A stretch of 64,000 bases of DNA from Pedobacter steynii (lineage in GTDB: Bacteria > Bacteroidota > Bacteroidia > Sphingobacteriales > Sphingobacteriaceae), in assembly GCF_001721645.1 (NCBI RefSeq), contig NZ_CP017141.1, positions 744,001 to 808,000 of the forward strand. The letters run 5' to 3'. The translations under genes and the position numbers were made by a program. The notes under the pieces are model-generated. The model was not told the DNA's origin. It was given only the letters and a program-made list of their open reading frames with translations, and did no database searches. Shown one piece after another: positions 51,735-59,919 of this stretch (position 1 is its first letter; each line of letters opens with the position of its first letter).

Positions 51735-53042
51735 TTAAGCCGGAAAGGGTAATATTACTTTCTTTTTTTTATTCTTTAAACTTTTCTGACGGAAATAGAG
51801 CAGGGAGAACATGCTGCAGGTAACCCCTACCACAGCCGCAATGACTGCACTTTGTCTGAAGAAATGCCCCCAACTGATGTCTGCGTCTCCAAACTCTTTG
51901 AACAGCAGGATGCTCACACTTCCCAGGTATCCGATAGAATCCGCTATATACATCACGAAACCGATATTGCTTTTGTAGTGAAACGTGGCAATCATGCGTT
52001 CAAAGAAAATCGCGTTGTAAGGAATATAAGCCATATACAAGCCCATTCCTACCATGACCATCCAAACCACCGGACTGATGTAATGTGCATCAAAGAGCAG
52101 CGTTCCAATCCCTGTGAGTGCGCATCCTGCGATGATCATTCCATGGATGATGATAAATGCCCTCAGGTTATTCTTTACCAGGATCAGCAAGCTCACCAGC
52201 GACAATACGACGAGGGCAATAAAACCGTCTATTTTGGTATAAATATGGTTATCGGTAACCCCCAGGTCATGCCAGATCTCGACTTCAAAGTTATCCCTCA
52301 GGTCGCGGATTACTGTAAGTACGACATAGATGATCACCGTAAGCACAATTCCAGGCAGGAAATTAAGGATAAATTTTCTGCGTTGCGCCGCATCCATTGG
52401 TGCTCTTTTCGTTCTCAGCAACTGATCTTCTTTCGTTGGCGGGGGCATCACTTCCAGAAAACCGACAAACAACAAGAGTGGAACAACAAACAGCAAACCG
52501 GTACAAAAAGGCATCCAGTATTCATTTACCGGAAAAAAGTCCATGATTGTTCTGGCCACTGTTTTTATAAAGCCCGAAGCAAAGATCAGGCTGACCGACA
52601 GGATTGCTCCCATAAACTCGGTATTGCGCCTCCCTTCCAGATAACTAAAAACCAGGCCCCAGATCATTCCCAATGGAAAACCATTGATGAGCAGAAAGGC
52701 AATATTCCAGGGGGTTGGAACCAGTGCAAAGCCCAGCAATGCCAGCCAGGAGACCCCAATCAGTTTAAGGATACTACGGCCTCTGTTTTTTCCTGAGGAC
52801 TCTGCGATAAAACGAATGCCATAAAATTTGCTGAACGTATAACCCAATACCTGGGCAATGACCAGCCATACTTTATAATCTATCCCCAGGTAGCTATGTC
52901 CATCAAAGGTACCTGCTGTAAATGCTTTTCGAAAAGCATACATACTCGTATAGCAACCAAAAGCTGCCAAACCAGCCAATATTGAGATCTGGTAATACGA
53001 CCATCCGGCAACCTTGTTCCGGCAATGCTGTAAGAGGCTCAT
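51735..53042 (-). CDS. DUF5690-family (MFS-like) transporter
   Basis: This 435-residue membrane protein has about twelve hydrophobic helices with MFS-like layout (ISILAGLAAFGCYTSMYAFRKAF, VWLVIAQVLGYTFSKFYGIRFIAE, WGLVFSYLEGRRNTEFMGAILS). DUF5690 is known from Bacteroidota and often borders phosphonate genes. I choose the ATG at 53042, 7 bases after the upstream stop, because the frame-extended start lies inside the upstream gene. It probably imports the substrate of this operon, since no ABC-type phosphonate transporter is present. Transport has not been shown for this family to my knowledge. Confidence 0.85.
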   Translation of the reverse strand: MSLLQHCRNKVAGWSYYQISILAGLAAFGCYTSMYAFRKAFTAGTFDGHSYLGIDYKVWLVIAQVLGYTFSKFYGIRFIAESSGKNRGRSILKLIGVSWLALLGFALVPTPWNIAFLLINGFPLGMIWGLVFSYLEGRRNTEFMGAILSVSLIFASGFIKTVARTIMDFFPVNEYWMPFCTGLLFVVPLLLFVGFLEVMPPPTKEDQLLRTKRAPMDAAQRRKFILNFLPGIVLTVIIYVVLTVIRDLRDNFEVEIWHDLGVTDNHIYTKIDGFIALVVLSLVSLLILVKNNLRAFIIIHGMIIAGCALTGIGTLLFDAHYISPVVWMVMVGMGLYMAYIPYNAIFFERMIATFHYKSNIGFVMYIADSIGYLGSVSILLFKEFGDADISWGHFFRQSAVIAAVVGVTCSMFSLLYFRQKSLKNKKKKVILPFPA

Positions 53043-53049
53043 CCTGAAA

Positions 53050-53730
53050 TTACTGACTGATGATTTCCAATACTTCCGAAATGTCATCAATGATGTGCGT
53101 AGGATGATACTGCAGCAATTCATTATGGGTAAATGCACCCGTGGTAATACCAATAGTGTATTTACAACCCGAATTTAAGCCCTCATTTACATCCACCTCG
53201 GTATCCCCTACCTTCGCCACTTCCATCGGATCAGTGATATTTAACCCTGCCATGATCTTTTTAATCATATCCGGATAAGGTCTTCCCTGGGGTACTTCAT
53301 CACTTGCTACCATGTAATCAACGGTATCTTCCCATTTCAGACGGGAAATGATGATGTCTGCGATATCTTTTGAAAATCCGGTATCCAATCCGATTTTTAT
53401 TCCCCGTTTCTTCAGCTGAATAAAAGTATCTTCTACATTCGGAAGCGGGACTACATCGGCTGAGGTCTGGTAAAAATTGATCATGAAGGATACAAAATCA
53501 GCATGGATATCAGCAATTAATGTGGCGGTAATTTTACCAGGGTCTGATTCCTCTTTCTGAAGAATCATTTCTATAGCTATAGGTTTTTCATAACCCATAA
53601 TTGGATTGATGGCTTCAATATTTACTTCATAGCCATGGGCTTTCATGGCTTGCTGGAAAGCCAGACCTACGTAATTCTTATCTTTTACGGTGGTACCGGC
53701 CATGTCGAACACTACTAATTTTATGGGCAT
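53050..53730 (-). CDS. Phosphonatase-like HAD hydrolase (PhnX-like)
   Basis: The 226-residue HAD-fold enzyme has nucleophile Asp9 in FDMAGTTV. The position two residues later is Ala, not the Asp of ordinary HAD phosphatases; this D-x-A-G-T pattern is the hallmark of phosphonoacetaldehyde hydrolase. The cap domain has MGYEKPIAIEMI, with Lys49 at the place of the Schiff-base lysine of PhnX. Further motifs are LDTGFSKDIADII and the GDTEVDVNEGLNSGC loop. It should cleave a C-P bond of a phosphonoacetaldehyde-like substrate. No PhnW transaminase is present, so the adjacent FAD oxidoreductase may supply the aldehyde. Confidence 0.9.
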   Translation of the reverse strand: MPIKLVVFDMAGTTVKDKNYVGLAFQQAMKAHGYEVNIEAINPIMGYEKPIAIEMILQKEESDPGKITATLIADIHADFVSFMINFYQTSADVVPLPNVEDTFIQLKKRGIKIGLDTGFSKDIADIIISRLKWEDTVDYMVASDEVPQGRPYPDMIKKIMAGLNITDPMEVAKVGDTEVDVNEGLNSGCKYTIGITTGAFTHNELLQYHPTHIIDDISEVLEIISQ

Positions 53731-53753
53731 CTTAGAATATTTATATATTCTGC

Positions 53754-53789
53754 AATACTAAACTTTGTTTATTAATACTAAACAAAGTT
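53754..53789. promoter_or_regulatory. Composite repeat operator before the phosphonatase operon
   Basis: AATACTAAAC is repeated at 53754-53763 and 53774-53783 (20 bp apart), and an 11-bp perfect inverted repeat (AACTTTGTTTA 53761-53771 with TAAACAAAGTT 53779-53789) overlaps them. The element lies 24-60 bases upstream of the phosphonatase-like gene, so it covers its promoter region. On the minus strand it includes TTTG and TAGTATTG boxes. It is the probable regulator-binding site for this operon; the regulator is not encoded in the window as far as I can tell. Confidence 0.6.
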
Positions 53790-53881
53790 AAAGTTAAGTA
53801 ATTGTTAGTTTTCTTTATCTTCGCCCTGGCCGGTCAAACAGTCTGCCCGCTATTTTGTTAAGCTTATCAAAAAATAAACAG

Positions 53882-54355
53882 ATGAAGTTCAATCCCATTG
53901 CTTTTGTCATTAATCTAGCCATTCCTTTAGCTGCCGGCGCGCTGGGCAGTATCCTGACTTTAACCTCTGTAAAAACATGGTACCCCACTTTAGCTAAGCC
54001 CTCGTTTAATCCCCCCGACAGCCTTTTTCCTCCGGTATGGACTTCCATATTCATTCTTATGGGCGTTTCCGCCTATCTGGTCTGGCAAAAGAGAGATCAG
54101 GTAGCTCATTTTCCACGTACTATCGCGATTTATTTTATACAGATCGTATTGAATATCTTATGGTCTTTTCTGTTTTTCTATGCCCATTCAATTGGTGCAG
54201 CCCTGTTTGAAATCTTCGCATTGCTGATTGCAATAGTGATCAATGCATTGGTTTTCTACAGAATAGATAAGGCAGCGGGGCTCCTTTTCATCCCTTATTT
54301 TTTATGGGTATGCTTTGCAAGCCTGCTGACTTACAACATTTTCATTCTGAATTGA
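53882..54355 (+). CDS. TspO/MBR family membrane protein
   Basis: The 157-residue protein has five transmembrane helices and the signature VKTWYPTLAKPSFNPPDSLFPPVWT followed by ILMGVSAYLVW, as in TspO/peripheral benzodiazepine receptor homologues. These proteins bind porphyrins and other tetrapyrroles and may take part in their transport or light/oxidative stress response. I choose the ATG at 53882 as the start, because it gives the standard N-terminus. It is divergent from the phosphonatase operon. Function in Bacteroidota is unclear. Confidence 0.93.
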   Translation: MKFNPIAFVINLAIPLAAGALGSILTLTSVKTWYPTLAKPSFNPPDSLFPPVWTSIFILMGVSAYLVWQKRDQVAHFPRTIAIYFIQIVLNILWSFLFFYAHSIGAALFEIFALLIAIVINALVFYRIDKAAGLLFIPYFLWVCFASLLTYNIFILN

Positions 54356-54439
54356 TAATTTACCGGACAACAGCTGAAAACATAAGTGCTTTTGCTACAT
54401 TTGGGATGTTTTTTATGATCATAAATGATTTATAGCCCA

Positions 54440-54970
54440 ATGAAACATATATTCTTATTATTTTTTCTATTCCTGAGTTCTGTAGTCGTTTCTGCACAAA
54501 ATGCAGACATCAATAACTTTATTGTTAAAGAAAGTTTGCTCAAAAACAGCAAGCTGGCCATTATTGCGGCAGACTCACTAGGCAATCCGATCGAAAAAAT
54601 TAATGGGATATATACGTTTACGGTGAGTGGTTTTACCCAATCCATCACCTTTAATGATGGGGTTGGGGTCTTGCCCTTACAGCTGGAAAGGTCTGCATTT
54701 GTGTACCTTAAACACCAGAATGATAAAGGCACACACAGTAAGCTTTTATACGTTTACAAAAAGGACGGCACGCTAAATCCATATACGATCAATAGCATGT
54801 GGCTGATCCTGTTTCCGGTTATCCTGGTCTTTCTGGCCTTTGCATTCCGGAAATTCATCATCGTTGCGGTAATCCTTTTGCTGATTTTCTTTTATTTCAA
54901 CCATAGCAATGGCCTCAACGTCTCGACTTTCTTTGAAACGGTCTTTGACGGTTTAAAGAAAATGTTCTAG
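54440..54970 (+). CDS. Small exported membrane-anchored protein of unknown function
   Basis: The 176-residue protein (start at the ATG 54440, five codons after an alternative ATG at 54425) has a signal peptide (MKHIFLLFFLFLSSVVVSAQ) and a periplasmic beta-rich domain (about 25-110). Two hydrophobic stretches follow (WLILFPVILVFLAFAF and IIVAVILLLIFFYF) and a short C-terminal part. I recognise no family. Its stop overlaps the convergent tamL gene stop by four bases. A role at the outer membrane or as a small inner-membrane protein are both possible. Confidence 0.72.
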   Translation: MKHIFLLFFLFLSSVVVSAQNADINNFIVKESLLKNSKLAIIAADSLGNPIEKINGIYTFTVSGFTQSITFNDGVGVLPLQLERSAFVYLKHQNDKGTHSKLLYVYKKDGTLNPYTINSMWLILFPVILVFLAFAFRKFIIVAVILLLIFFYFNHSNGLNVSTFFETVFDGLKKMF

Positions 54971-57372
54971 AAAGGCATTCCTATTCCAAAGTTGTATTGT
55001 ACGAAGCGGTAGCTATCCGGTGAATTTTTCTCCTTATAGACGTTTTTAAAATCTCTGGCTCCGCTGAGGAACTTACTGATCACCCATTGGTCTGATCCGG
55101 TGAATTGCGGGTCTTTAAGTTTTAGTCCGACGTCAAAGCGGAACACGAAATATTGTACGTCATATCTAAGTCCTACTCCGGTACCGATAGCGATCTGTTT
55201 GCCTAGATTTTTAAGCTGGAACCTCGTTTCCGGATATCCGGAGGCAGCATCAGAGATATTCCAAACATTTCCCATATCTAAAAACACAGCCCCTTTTAAC
55301 TTAGCTCCAAAAAATTTATCCAGCAGCTTATACCGGTATTCCAGGTTGGCCTCAATGTGCATCTCTCCCAACTGGTCAATGCCATAAAGCGCCTGGCGGG
55401 CCTCCTTACTATCCAAGCGGTCTCCCCGGTTATAATTACCAGGGCCAAGTGTTCTTGCCTGCCATGCCCTGACTCCTGAGGATCCTCCCGCAAAGAATAA
55501 CTTCTCAAAAGGAATTTCTCTTGAGTTTCCATAAGCAAAACCTGCTCCCGCATTTAGCCTGGCTACGAATTGCTTATCACCTCCCAATCCTTTGTACCAA
55601 CGGATGTCGACTTCGGGACGGAAGTATTGATTAAAGGGAAGCCCTAAAATTTTAGCATAATTTTCGTTATCAGGATCATATTTTCCACCTCCGATTTTAG
55701 AAATTGCCTGCAGCAGATTTCCTGCCACATCCACATTTCCCCTCAGGTAAACAAAACTGCGATTGCTCAATAACTTGTCTGCATTCAGGGAATAGACATA
55801 CTTGATACCAAGAGTAATGTCTTTACGCTTCAACAACCTTATCGTATACAGATTGTTCTTCACGATATCAGGAATACCTCCTGCGCTATCGGTTTCATTA
55901 AAGAGCAATCCACCGAACCGATATTCAAAATTCAGAGGAGTAAGGGAATGCAGCTTCGATTTGGTTTCGATAAATTCATAGGTCAGAGAGGTTAAAAACA
56001 CCTGACGTTTAAAAAAATCTTTCTGCAAGGCGTATACATAACTGGTAGAGAAAACCGTATGTGGCATTCCTCCCTTTCCGGTAACATATTTGGAAAATAT
56101 AGGGGCCATTAACCTGGGTACAGAGAGACTTGCGCTTACCGAGAAATCACGTTGGTAAATATCACTGAAGAGGTTACCCCCTTGTCCGATTCTTGACTGT
56201 AGGCCTCCCTTAACCTGAAATTCAAAGCGTTCAGCTCCTCTGAGAAAGTTGTTATTCGTATAAGTGTTACTCAATGTGAAACCTACCGTCCCCCCGTTAA
56301 AAGGAACTTCTCCTTCCACCCTGTTGCTCATGATTTTCTGAGGTATCAACTGAATAAAAGGGTTCACCTTATTGGAGCTGTCTTTGGCTTTCTGATAATC
56401 AATCTTTACATTTTTGAAAACATTCAGCTCATACAAACGGTCGAAAGTGACGTTTTCATTCCGAATATCATATTGCTCCCCCTGACGTAAAAAGTTATAC
56501 CTGACTATCGGGTTTCTTCTGAACTTTTTTGAAAGGTCGGTATACCTCAATCCCCTAAAGATCCGCTTATTTAAGACTATGGAATCCGGATATCCATCTG
56601 AATTTGGTGCAATCAATACATTGGTTTCTCCGATCGTATATTTAACATGATGTGGTTTATCCAATGGATTATCAATCTGCAAAGTTACTTTTGCCTTGCT
56701 TGCATTACTATTAGAATCGACCAGGTATTTCACATAAGGTTTGGCGAAATCAAAATACCCGTTTTCCTTCATCATCTGATAAATCTGGTCTCTTTCGTAT
56801 CCCAGGGAATCATCATCGTAACGCATGCCCTTTTTAAAATGGGTAAACAAATCCTTTTTTGACAAATACAAGTCTTTCACCGTCTGATCGGGAATCTGAT
56901 AATCAATCTCACTGATGGAAAACTCGGGCCCCATCTTCGCGGTAAAAAGCACTTCTGCTTTTTGGTCTTTCACCTTGATATCTGATTTTACCTTTGCCAT
57001 AAAATAACCTTTGGAAGCCAGGTATTTTTCAATCTGGTTGCGAGAAATTTCTACCAGCGCACTATCCAGAATAGGTGGCGGACTTCCAATAGACTTGATA
57101 TTGCTCGTTTTATAACGACCGTTCTTGGTATTGAAAATATTGTACAGAAACACATTCACCCCGATTGTGGAGGTAGGCCTGATGTCTTTCTGAATATAAT
57201 TGTAAGCCTCTTCTTCGAAAGTTTTATTTAAGCTGTCAATTTTTACTTTTTTAACAACGGATTGGTAGTCTTCAATATATTTTGTTGAGGAACATCCTGT
57301 GACAAAAACAATAATAAGTAGTAATATTGCACGAAACCCGACATTCTTTTTATAATTATAGTATGCTTTCAA
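54967..57372 (-). CDS. TamL-type BamA/TamA-family outer-membrane protein
   Basis: This 801-residue outer-membrane lipoprotein (lipobox FVTGC, Cys27) is of the TamL type, a Bacteroidota protein with POTRA domains (about 60-370) and a 16-strand Omp85 barrel. POTRA-like segments include GPEFSISEIDYQIPDQTV and NVTFDRLYELNVFKNVKIDYQ. The barrel has the conserved RGD-like turn region (FAGGSSGVRAWQARTLGPG, residues about 650-668) and the terminal strand YNFGIGMPF. It exports or inserts other outer-membrane proteins with TamB-like partners. No ATG precedes the lipoprotein signal; the start is a TTG at 57372, overlapping the divergent methyltransferase start. Confidence 0.9.
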   Translation of the reverse strand: MKAYYNYKKNVGFRAILLLIIVFVTGCSSTKYIEDYQSVVKKVKIDSLNKTFEEEAYNYIQKDIRPTSTIGVNVFLYNIFNTKNGRYKTSNIKSIGSPPPILDSALVEISRNQIEKYLASKGYFMAKVKSDIKVKDQKAEVLFTAKMGPEFSISEIDYQIPDQTVKDLYLSKKDLFTHFKKGMRYDDDSLGYERDQIYQMMKENGYFDFAKPYVKYLVDSNSNASKAKVTLQIDNPLDKPHHVKYTIGETNVLIAPNSDGYPDSIVLNKRIFRGLRYTDLSKKFRRNPIVRYNFLRQGEQYDIRNENVTFDRLYELNVFKNVKIDYQKAKDSSNKVNPFIQLIPQKIMSNRVEGEVPFNGGTVGFTLSNTYTNNNFLRGAERFEFQVKGGLQSRIGQGGNLFSDIYQRDFSVSASLSVPRLMAPIFSKYVTGKGGMPHTVFSTSYVYALQKDFFKRQVFLTSLTYEFIETKSKLHSLTPLNFEYRFGGLLFNETDSAGGIPDIVKNNLYTIRLLKRKDITLGIKYVYSLNADKLLSNRSFVYLRGNVDVAGNLLQAISKIGGGKYDPDNENYAKILGLPFNQYFRPEVDIRWYKGLGGDKQFVARLNAGAGFAYGNSREIPFEKLFFAGGSSGVRAWQARTLGPGNYNRGDRLDSKEARQALYGIDQLGEMHIEANLEYRYKLLDKFFGAKLKGAVFLDMGNVWNISDAASGYPETRFQLKNLGKQIAIGTGVGLRYDVQYFVFRFDVGLKLKDPQFTGSDQWVISKFLSGARDFKNVYKEKNSPDSYRFVQYNFGIGMPF

Positions 57373-58112
57373 AATCTCAAATAAGTTTTATTAAATCGTT
57401 ACATCAAAAAAAGTACCGTAAAGAAAATGGGATATTTATTATTGAAGGTATAAAATCTATTGCAGAGTTTATTCAATCTTCATACCAGATTCATAGCATC
57501 TACTATCTGGCACAATATCAGCCGCTACTCCCCGCTTTACCGGCAAATATAAAGTTATTTGAAGTAAACAACGCCGAACTGGATAAGATTAGTACCTTAC
57601 AAACCCCACAAGGGATTCTTGCCCTCGTTCATATCCCTGAAAATCCGGCGTTGGCCATCAGACAACTCCAAAATACTTTTTCTTTAGTACTCGATGATGT
57701 ACAGGATCCGGGAAATCTGGGTACCATTATCCGCACTGCAGACTGGTTTGGCTTTAAACAGATCATTTGCTCCAACCATACAGTGGAAGTCTATAATCCA
57801 AAAACCGTACAGGCAACGATGGGTTCATTAAGCAGGGTAAATGTCTTTTATCAGGACCTTGCTCCTCTTATATCGGCAACAACTATTCCGGTATTCGGGG
57901 CGGTATTTAATGGCAAAAGCATCTATGATACGAACTGGGGAAAGGAAGGATTGGTCATTTTGGGTAATGAAGGGCAGGGAATTTCCCCGGAAATCATCGG
58001 ATTGATTACCGATCCGGTCACCATTCCCAGGATTGGAGGAGCAGAATCTTTAAACGTAGCTGTTTGTGCTGCAATACTATGCGCAGATATTAGCAGAAAT
58101 TTTCAGAAATAA
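57363..58112 (+). CDS. SpoU/TrmH-family RNA methyltransferase
   Basis: This 249-residue enzyme methylates 2'-O ribose in tRNA or rRNA using SAM. It has the N-terminal substrate-binding domain (MLSKSQISFIKSLHQKKYRKENGIFIIEG) and the SpoU knotted domain (about 100-245) with motif 1 DVQDPGNLGTIIRTADWFG, motif 2 LVILGNEGQGIS and motif 3 IPRIGGAESLNVAVCAAI. The ATG at 57363 is the expected family start; its first bases overlap the TTG start of the divergent tamL gene by 10 bases. The target nucleotide cannot be deduced. Confidence 0.94.
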   Translation: MLSKSQISFIKSLHQKKYRKENGIFIIEGIKSIAEFIQSSYQIHSIYYLAQYQPLLPALPANIKLFEVNNAELDKISTLQTPQGILALVHIPENPALAIRQLQNTFSLVLDDVQDPGNLGTIIRTADWFGFKQIICSNHTVEVYNPKTVQATMGSLSRVNVFYQDLAPLISATTIPVFGAVFNGKSIYDTNWGKEGLVILGNEGQGISPEIIGLITDPVTIPRIGGAESLNVAVCAAILCADISRNFQK

Positions 58113-58135
58113 ATTGCATACTAAGTTATAATTAC

Positions 58136-58143
58136 TATTTTTG
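58136..58143 (+). promoter_or_regulatory. -7 promoter element of tRNA-Cys
   Basis: TATTTTTG matches TAnnTTTG exactly, and TTG at 58114-58116 stands 19 bases upstream as the -33 element. The predicted start is about 10 bases before the tRNA. Confidence 0.75.
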
Positions 58144-58160
58144 CATCCTGAATTTCAACA

Positions 58161-58231
58161 GGTCGAGTGGCCGAGTGGCTAGGCAGAGGTCTGCAAAACC
58201 TCCTACAGCGGTTCGAATCCGCTCTCGACCT
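58161..58231 (+). tRNA. tRNA-Cys (anticodon GCA)
   Basis: The 71-base sequence folds into a cloverleaf: acceptor GGTCGAG/CTCGACC, anticodon stem GAGGT/ACCTC with loop CTGCAAA (anticodon GCA), and T arm AGCGG-TTCGAAT-CCGCT. The discriminator base is U, as in bacterial Cys tRNAs. CCA is not encoded. Confidence 0.96.
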
Positions 58232-58269
58232 CAGATTTATAATAAATTAAAAAATTAAAGGTTTACACC

Positions 58270-58446
58270 ATGGCAGTTACGAGATTAAAAAGAAAAGACA
58301 GAAGAAATAAGACTTTCGCTAAATTAGACGTGAAAAACTTAAAGTTAGCTACAAACATTGAATTAGGTAGCCGTTCTAAACAATCTACTAAAGATCAATT
58401 GGCTAAAAACAATGCAGTCTTAGACAAACTTACTGCAAAAGCATAA
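58270..58446 (+). CDS. Conserved 58-residue basic protein after tRNA-Cys
   Basis: An ATG 38 bases after the tRNA-Cys opens a 58-residue, strongly basic frame, MAVTRLKRKDRRNKTFAKLDV, with AKNNAVLDKLTAKA at the end. The N-terminal KRKDRRNKT patch resembles small RNA-binding or ribosome-associated proteins that I recall from Bacteroidota genomes. It is probably co-transcribed with tRNA-Cys, since it shares its promoter and has its own terminator. Function is unknown; a ribosomal accessory protein is plausible. Confidence 0.8.
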   Translation: MAVTRLKRKDRRNKTFAKLDVKNLKLATNIELGSRSKQSTKDQLAKNNAVLDKLTAKA

Positions 58447-58467
58447 GTTTCTGTTTCAAAACACAAG

Positions 58468-58499
58468 AAAAAGACCTTAGGATATCCTAAGGTCTTTTT
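58468..58499 (+). terminator. Intrinsic terminator after the 58-residue protein
   Basis: A 14-bp stem (AAAAAGACCTTAGG-type arm, loop ATAT) ends in TTTTTTT, 22 bases after the stop codon. Confidence 0.9.
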
Positions 58500-58508
58500 T
58501 TATGCCTA

Positions 58509-58581
58509 TAAAAAAGTAGCGGTTACCACGCCGCTACTCATATAATTACCTATTAACCTAATCATCCCTAATTAGATCAAC
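58509..58581 (-). ncRNA. Candidate minus-strand small RNA with terminator
   Basis: A minus-strand terminator (AGTAGCGG with CCGCTACT, 8-base loop, 58515-58538, followed on the minus strand by TTTTTTATAGG) stands about 100 bases beyond the separate pyrD terminator. Between them, on the minus strand, is a TATTTTTA -7-like box (58591-58584) and TTTT at the -33 position (58613-58610). This predicts a transcript of about 70 bases. No ORF fits. It may be an sRNA, or only a backup terminator. Confidence 0.4.
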
Positions 58582-58638
58582 AGTAAAAATACAACAAAGT
58601 TGCGTTAATAAAAGTTAAATGATGTTAAAAGAATAAAA

Positions 58639-58664
58639 AAAGAACCCGCTTAAACGAGTTCTTT
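58639..58664 (-). terminator. pyrD terminator overlapping its stop codon
   Basis: On the minus strand AAAGAAC pairs with GTTCTTT (extended by CG/CG after one mismatch) around a 6-base loop and is followed by TTTTTATTC-like sequence. It overlaps the pyrD stop codon at 58650-58652. Confidence 0.75.
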
Positions 58665-59678
58665 ACAAATTCTTTTCACGATACCAGGACCTTCATAAAT
58701 AAAACCGGTATACAGCTGCACCAGAGAAGCTCCGGCCTCCAGCTTATCTTTGGCATCCTGCGGAGAATGAATCCCTCCTACCCCGATAATCGGAAATGCT
58801 TTATTTGATTTATTGGACAGGTACCTGATCACTTCTGTTGAACGAACGGTTAAAGGTTTCCCACTCAGTCCTCCGGCTTCATTCAGGACGGCATCACTTG
58901 TATGCAGCCCGGACCGGTCAATAGTCGTATTCGTCGCGATTACACCTGCAATCTTTGTTTCCATTACAATCTCTACGATATCATCCAGCTGTTCATCAGT
59001 CAGGTCAGGAGCGATTTTCAGCAGGATTGGCCTGCAAACCTCATGAGTCTGGTTTCTTTGCTGTAAAGTATTCAGTAAATGCATCAGCGGCTCTTTCTCC
59101 TGCAATTCTCTCAGGCCTGGTGTATTTGGAGAACTCACATTGACTACAAAATAATCCACCACATCAAACAGGCGGTCAAAACATTTGATATAATCGTTTA
59201 CCGCCTCTTCGTTAGGGGTACTCTTATTCTTTCCGATATTTCCACCGATCACGATGGTTTTATCTTTGTCCTTCAGCAGCCTCAAACGCTCTGCCAGCGT
59301 ATCCACCCCTTTATTATTAAAGCCCATGCGGTTGATGATTGCCTCATCTTCCTGCAGGCGGAACATCCTTGGCTTGTCGTTTCCAGGTTGCGGTAATGGG
59401 GTAACAGTTCCGACTTCAATAAAGCCGAACCCCAGGTTACTCAATGCCTCAATATATTCTCCGTTTTTATCAAATCCCGCGGCAAGACCTACCGGATTTC
59501 TAAATTTAATCCCAAAGACCTCACGCTCCAGCCCTTTGATATTGACATCAAAGCTGCTGCGTAAAACGGTCTTCCCTAAAGGGAAATGATTGTGAAACCA
59601 ATTCAGTTGTTTCACCACAAAATGGTGCACTTTTTCGGGATCAAACTGAAAGAATAAGGGCTTAATTAGACGATACAT
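58650..59678 (-). CDS. pyrD: Class 2 (quinone-dependent) dihydroorotate dehydrogenase
   Basis: This 342-residue FMN enzyme oxidises dihydroorotate to orotate in pyrimidine synthesis, passing electrons to quinones at the inner membrane. It has the class 2 N-terminal helix region ([21 protein letters not shown]), [33 protein letters not shown], the active-site serine in [20 protein letters not shown] and the FMN-phosphate motif [26 protein letters not shown]. The length is normal. It is monocistronic with a terminator across its stop, and divergent from the ABC-F gene. Confidence 0.97.
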   Translation of the reverse strand: MYRLIKPLFFQFDPEKVHHFVVKQLNWFHNHFPLGKTVLRSSFDVNIKGLEREVFGIKFRNPVGLAAGFDKNGEYIEALSNLGFGFIEVGTVTPLPQPGNDKPRMFRLQEDEAIINRMGFNNKGVDTLAERLRLLKDKDKTIVIGGNIGKNKSTPNEEAVNDYIKCFDRLFDVVDYFVVNVSSPNTPGLRELQEKEPLMHLLNTLQQRNQTHEVCRPILLKIAPDLTDEQLDDIVEIVMETKIAGVIATNTTIDRSGLHTSDAVLNEAGGLSGKPLTVRSTEVIRYLSNKSNKAFPIIGVGGIHSPQDAKDKLEAGASLVQLYTGFIYEGPGIVKRICKELV

Positions 59679-59905
59679 GTAAAGAATAATAGAAGGTGTT
59701 TAGACAAAACGCAAAAATACGCAGTTATGTTAACAAAATACTAAGAATGCAGATAAAATTCCTGATCCCGCAGATTGCCTGAGGAACAGCTTTTTAGCAA
59801 AACTGCAGAAACACGCAAAAAACAACCCTTTAGACCCTGTAAAACAAGGAAAATAAATTACAAAACGATCGCTAATAATATACAGATGAAGAGCAAACAA
59901 AATTG

Positions 59906-59913
59906 TATTTTTG
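59906..59913 (+). promoter_or_regulatory. -7 promoter element of the ABC-F gene
   Basis: TATTTTTG matches TAnnTTTG exactly. It ends 6 bases before the ATG at 59920, so transcription should begin at or within a few bases of the start codon, giving a leaderless or nearly leaderless mRNA. A -33 box is not clear. Confidence 0.6.
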
Positions 59914-59919
59914 TAGCAA

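Noticed and set aside
51852..52796. A 314-codon plus-strand frame opposite the DUF5690 gene
   Set aside because: It is the antisense of a membrane protein gene, rich in His, Gln and Cys, without family features; the minus-strand gene is clear.
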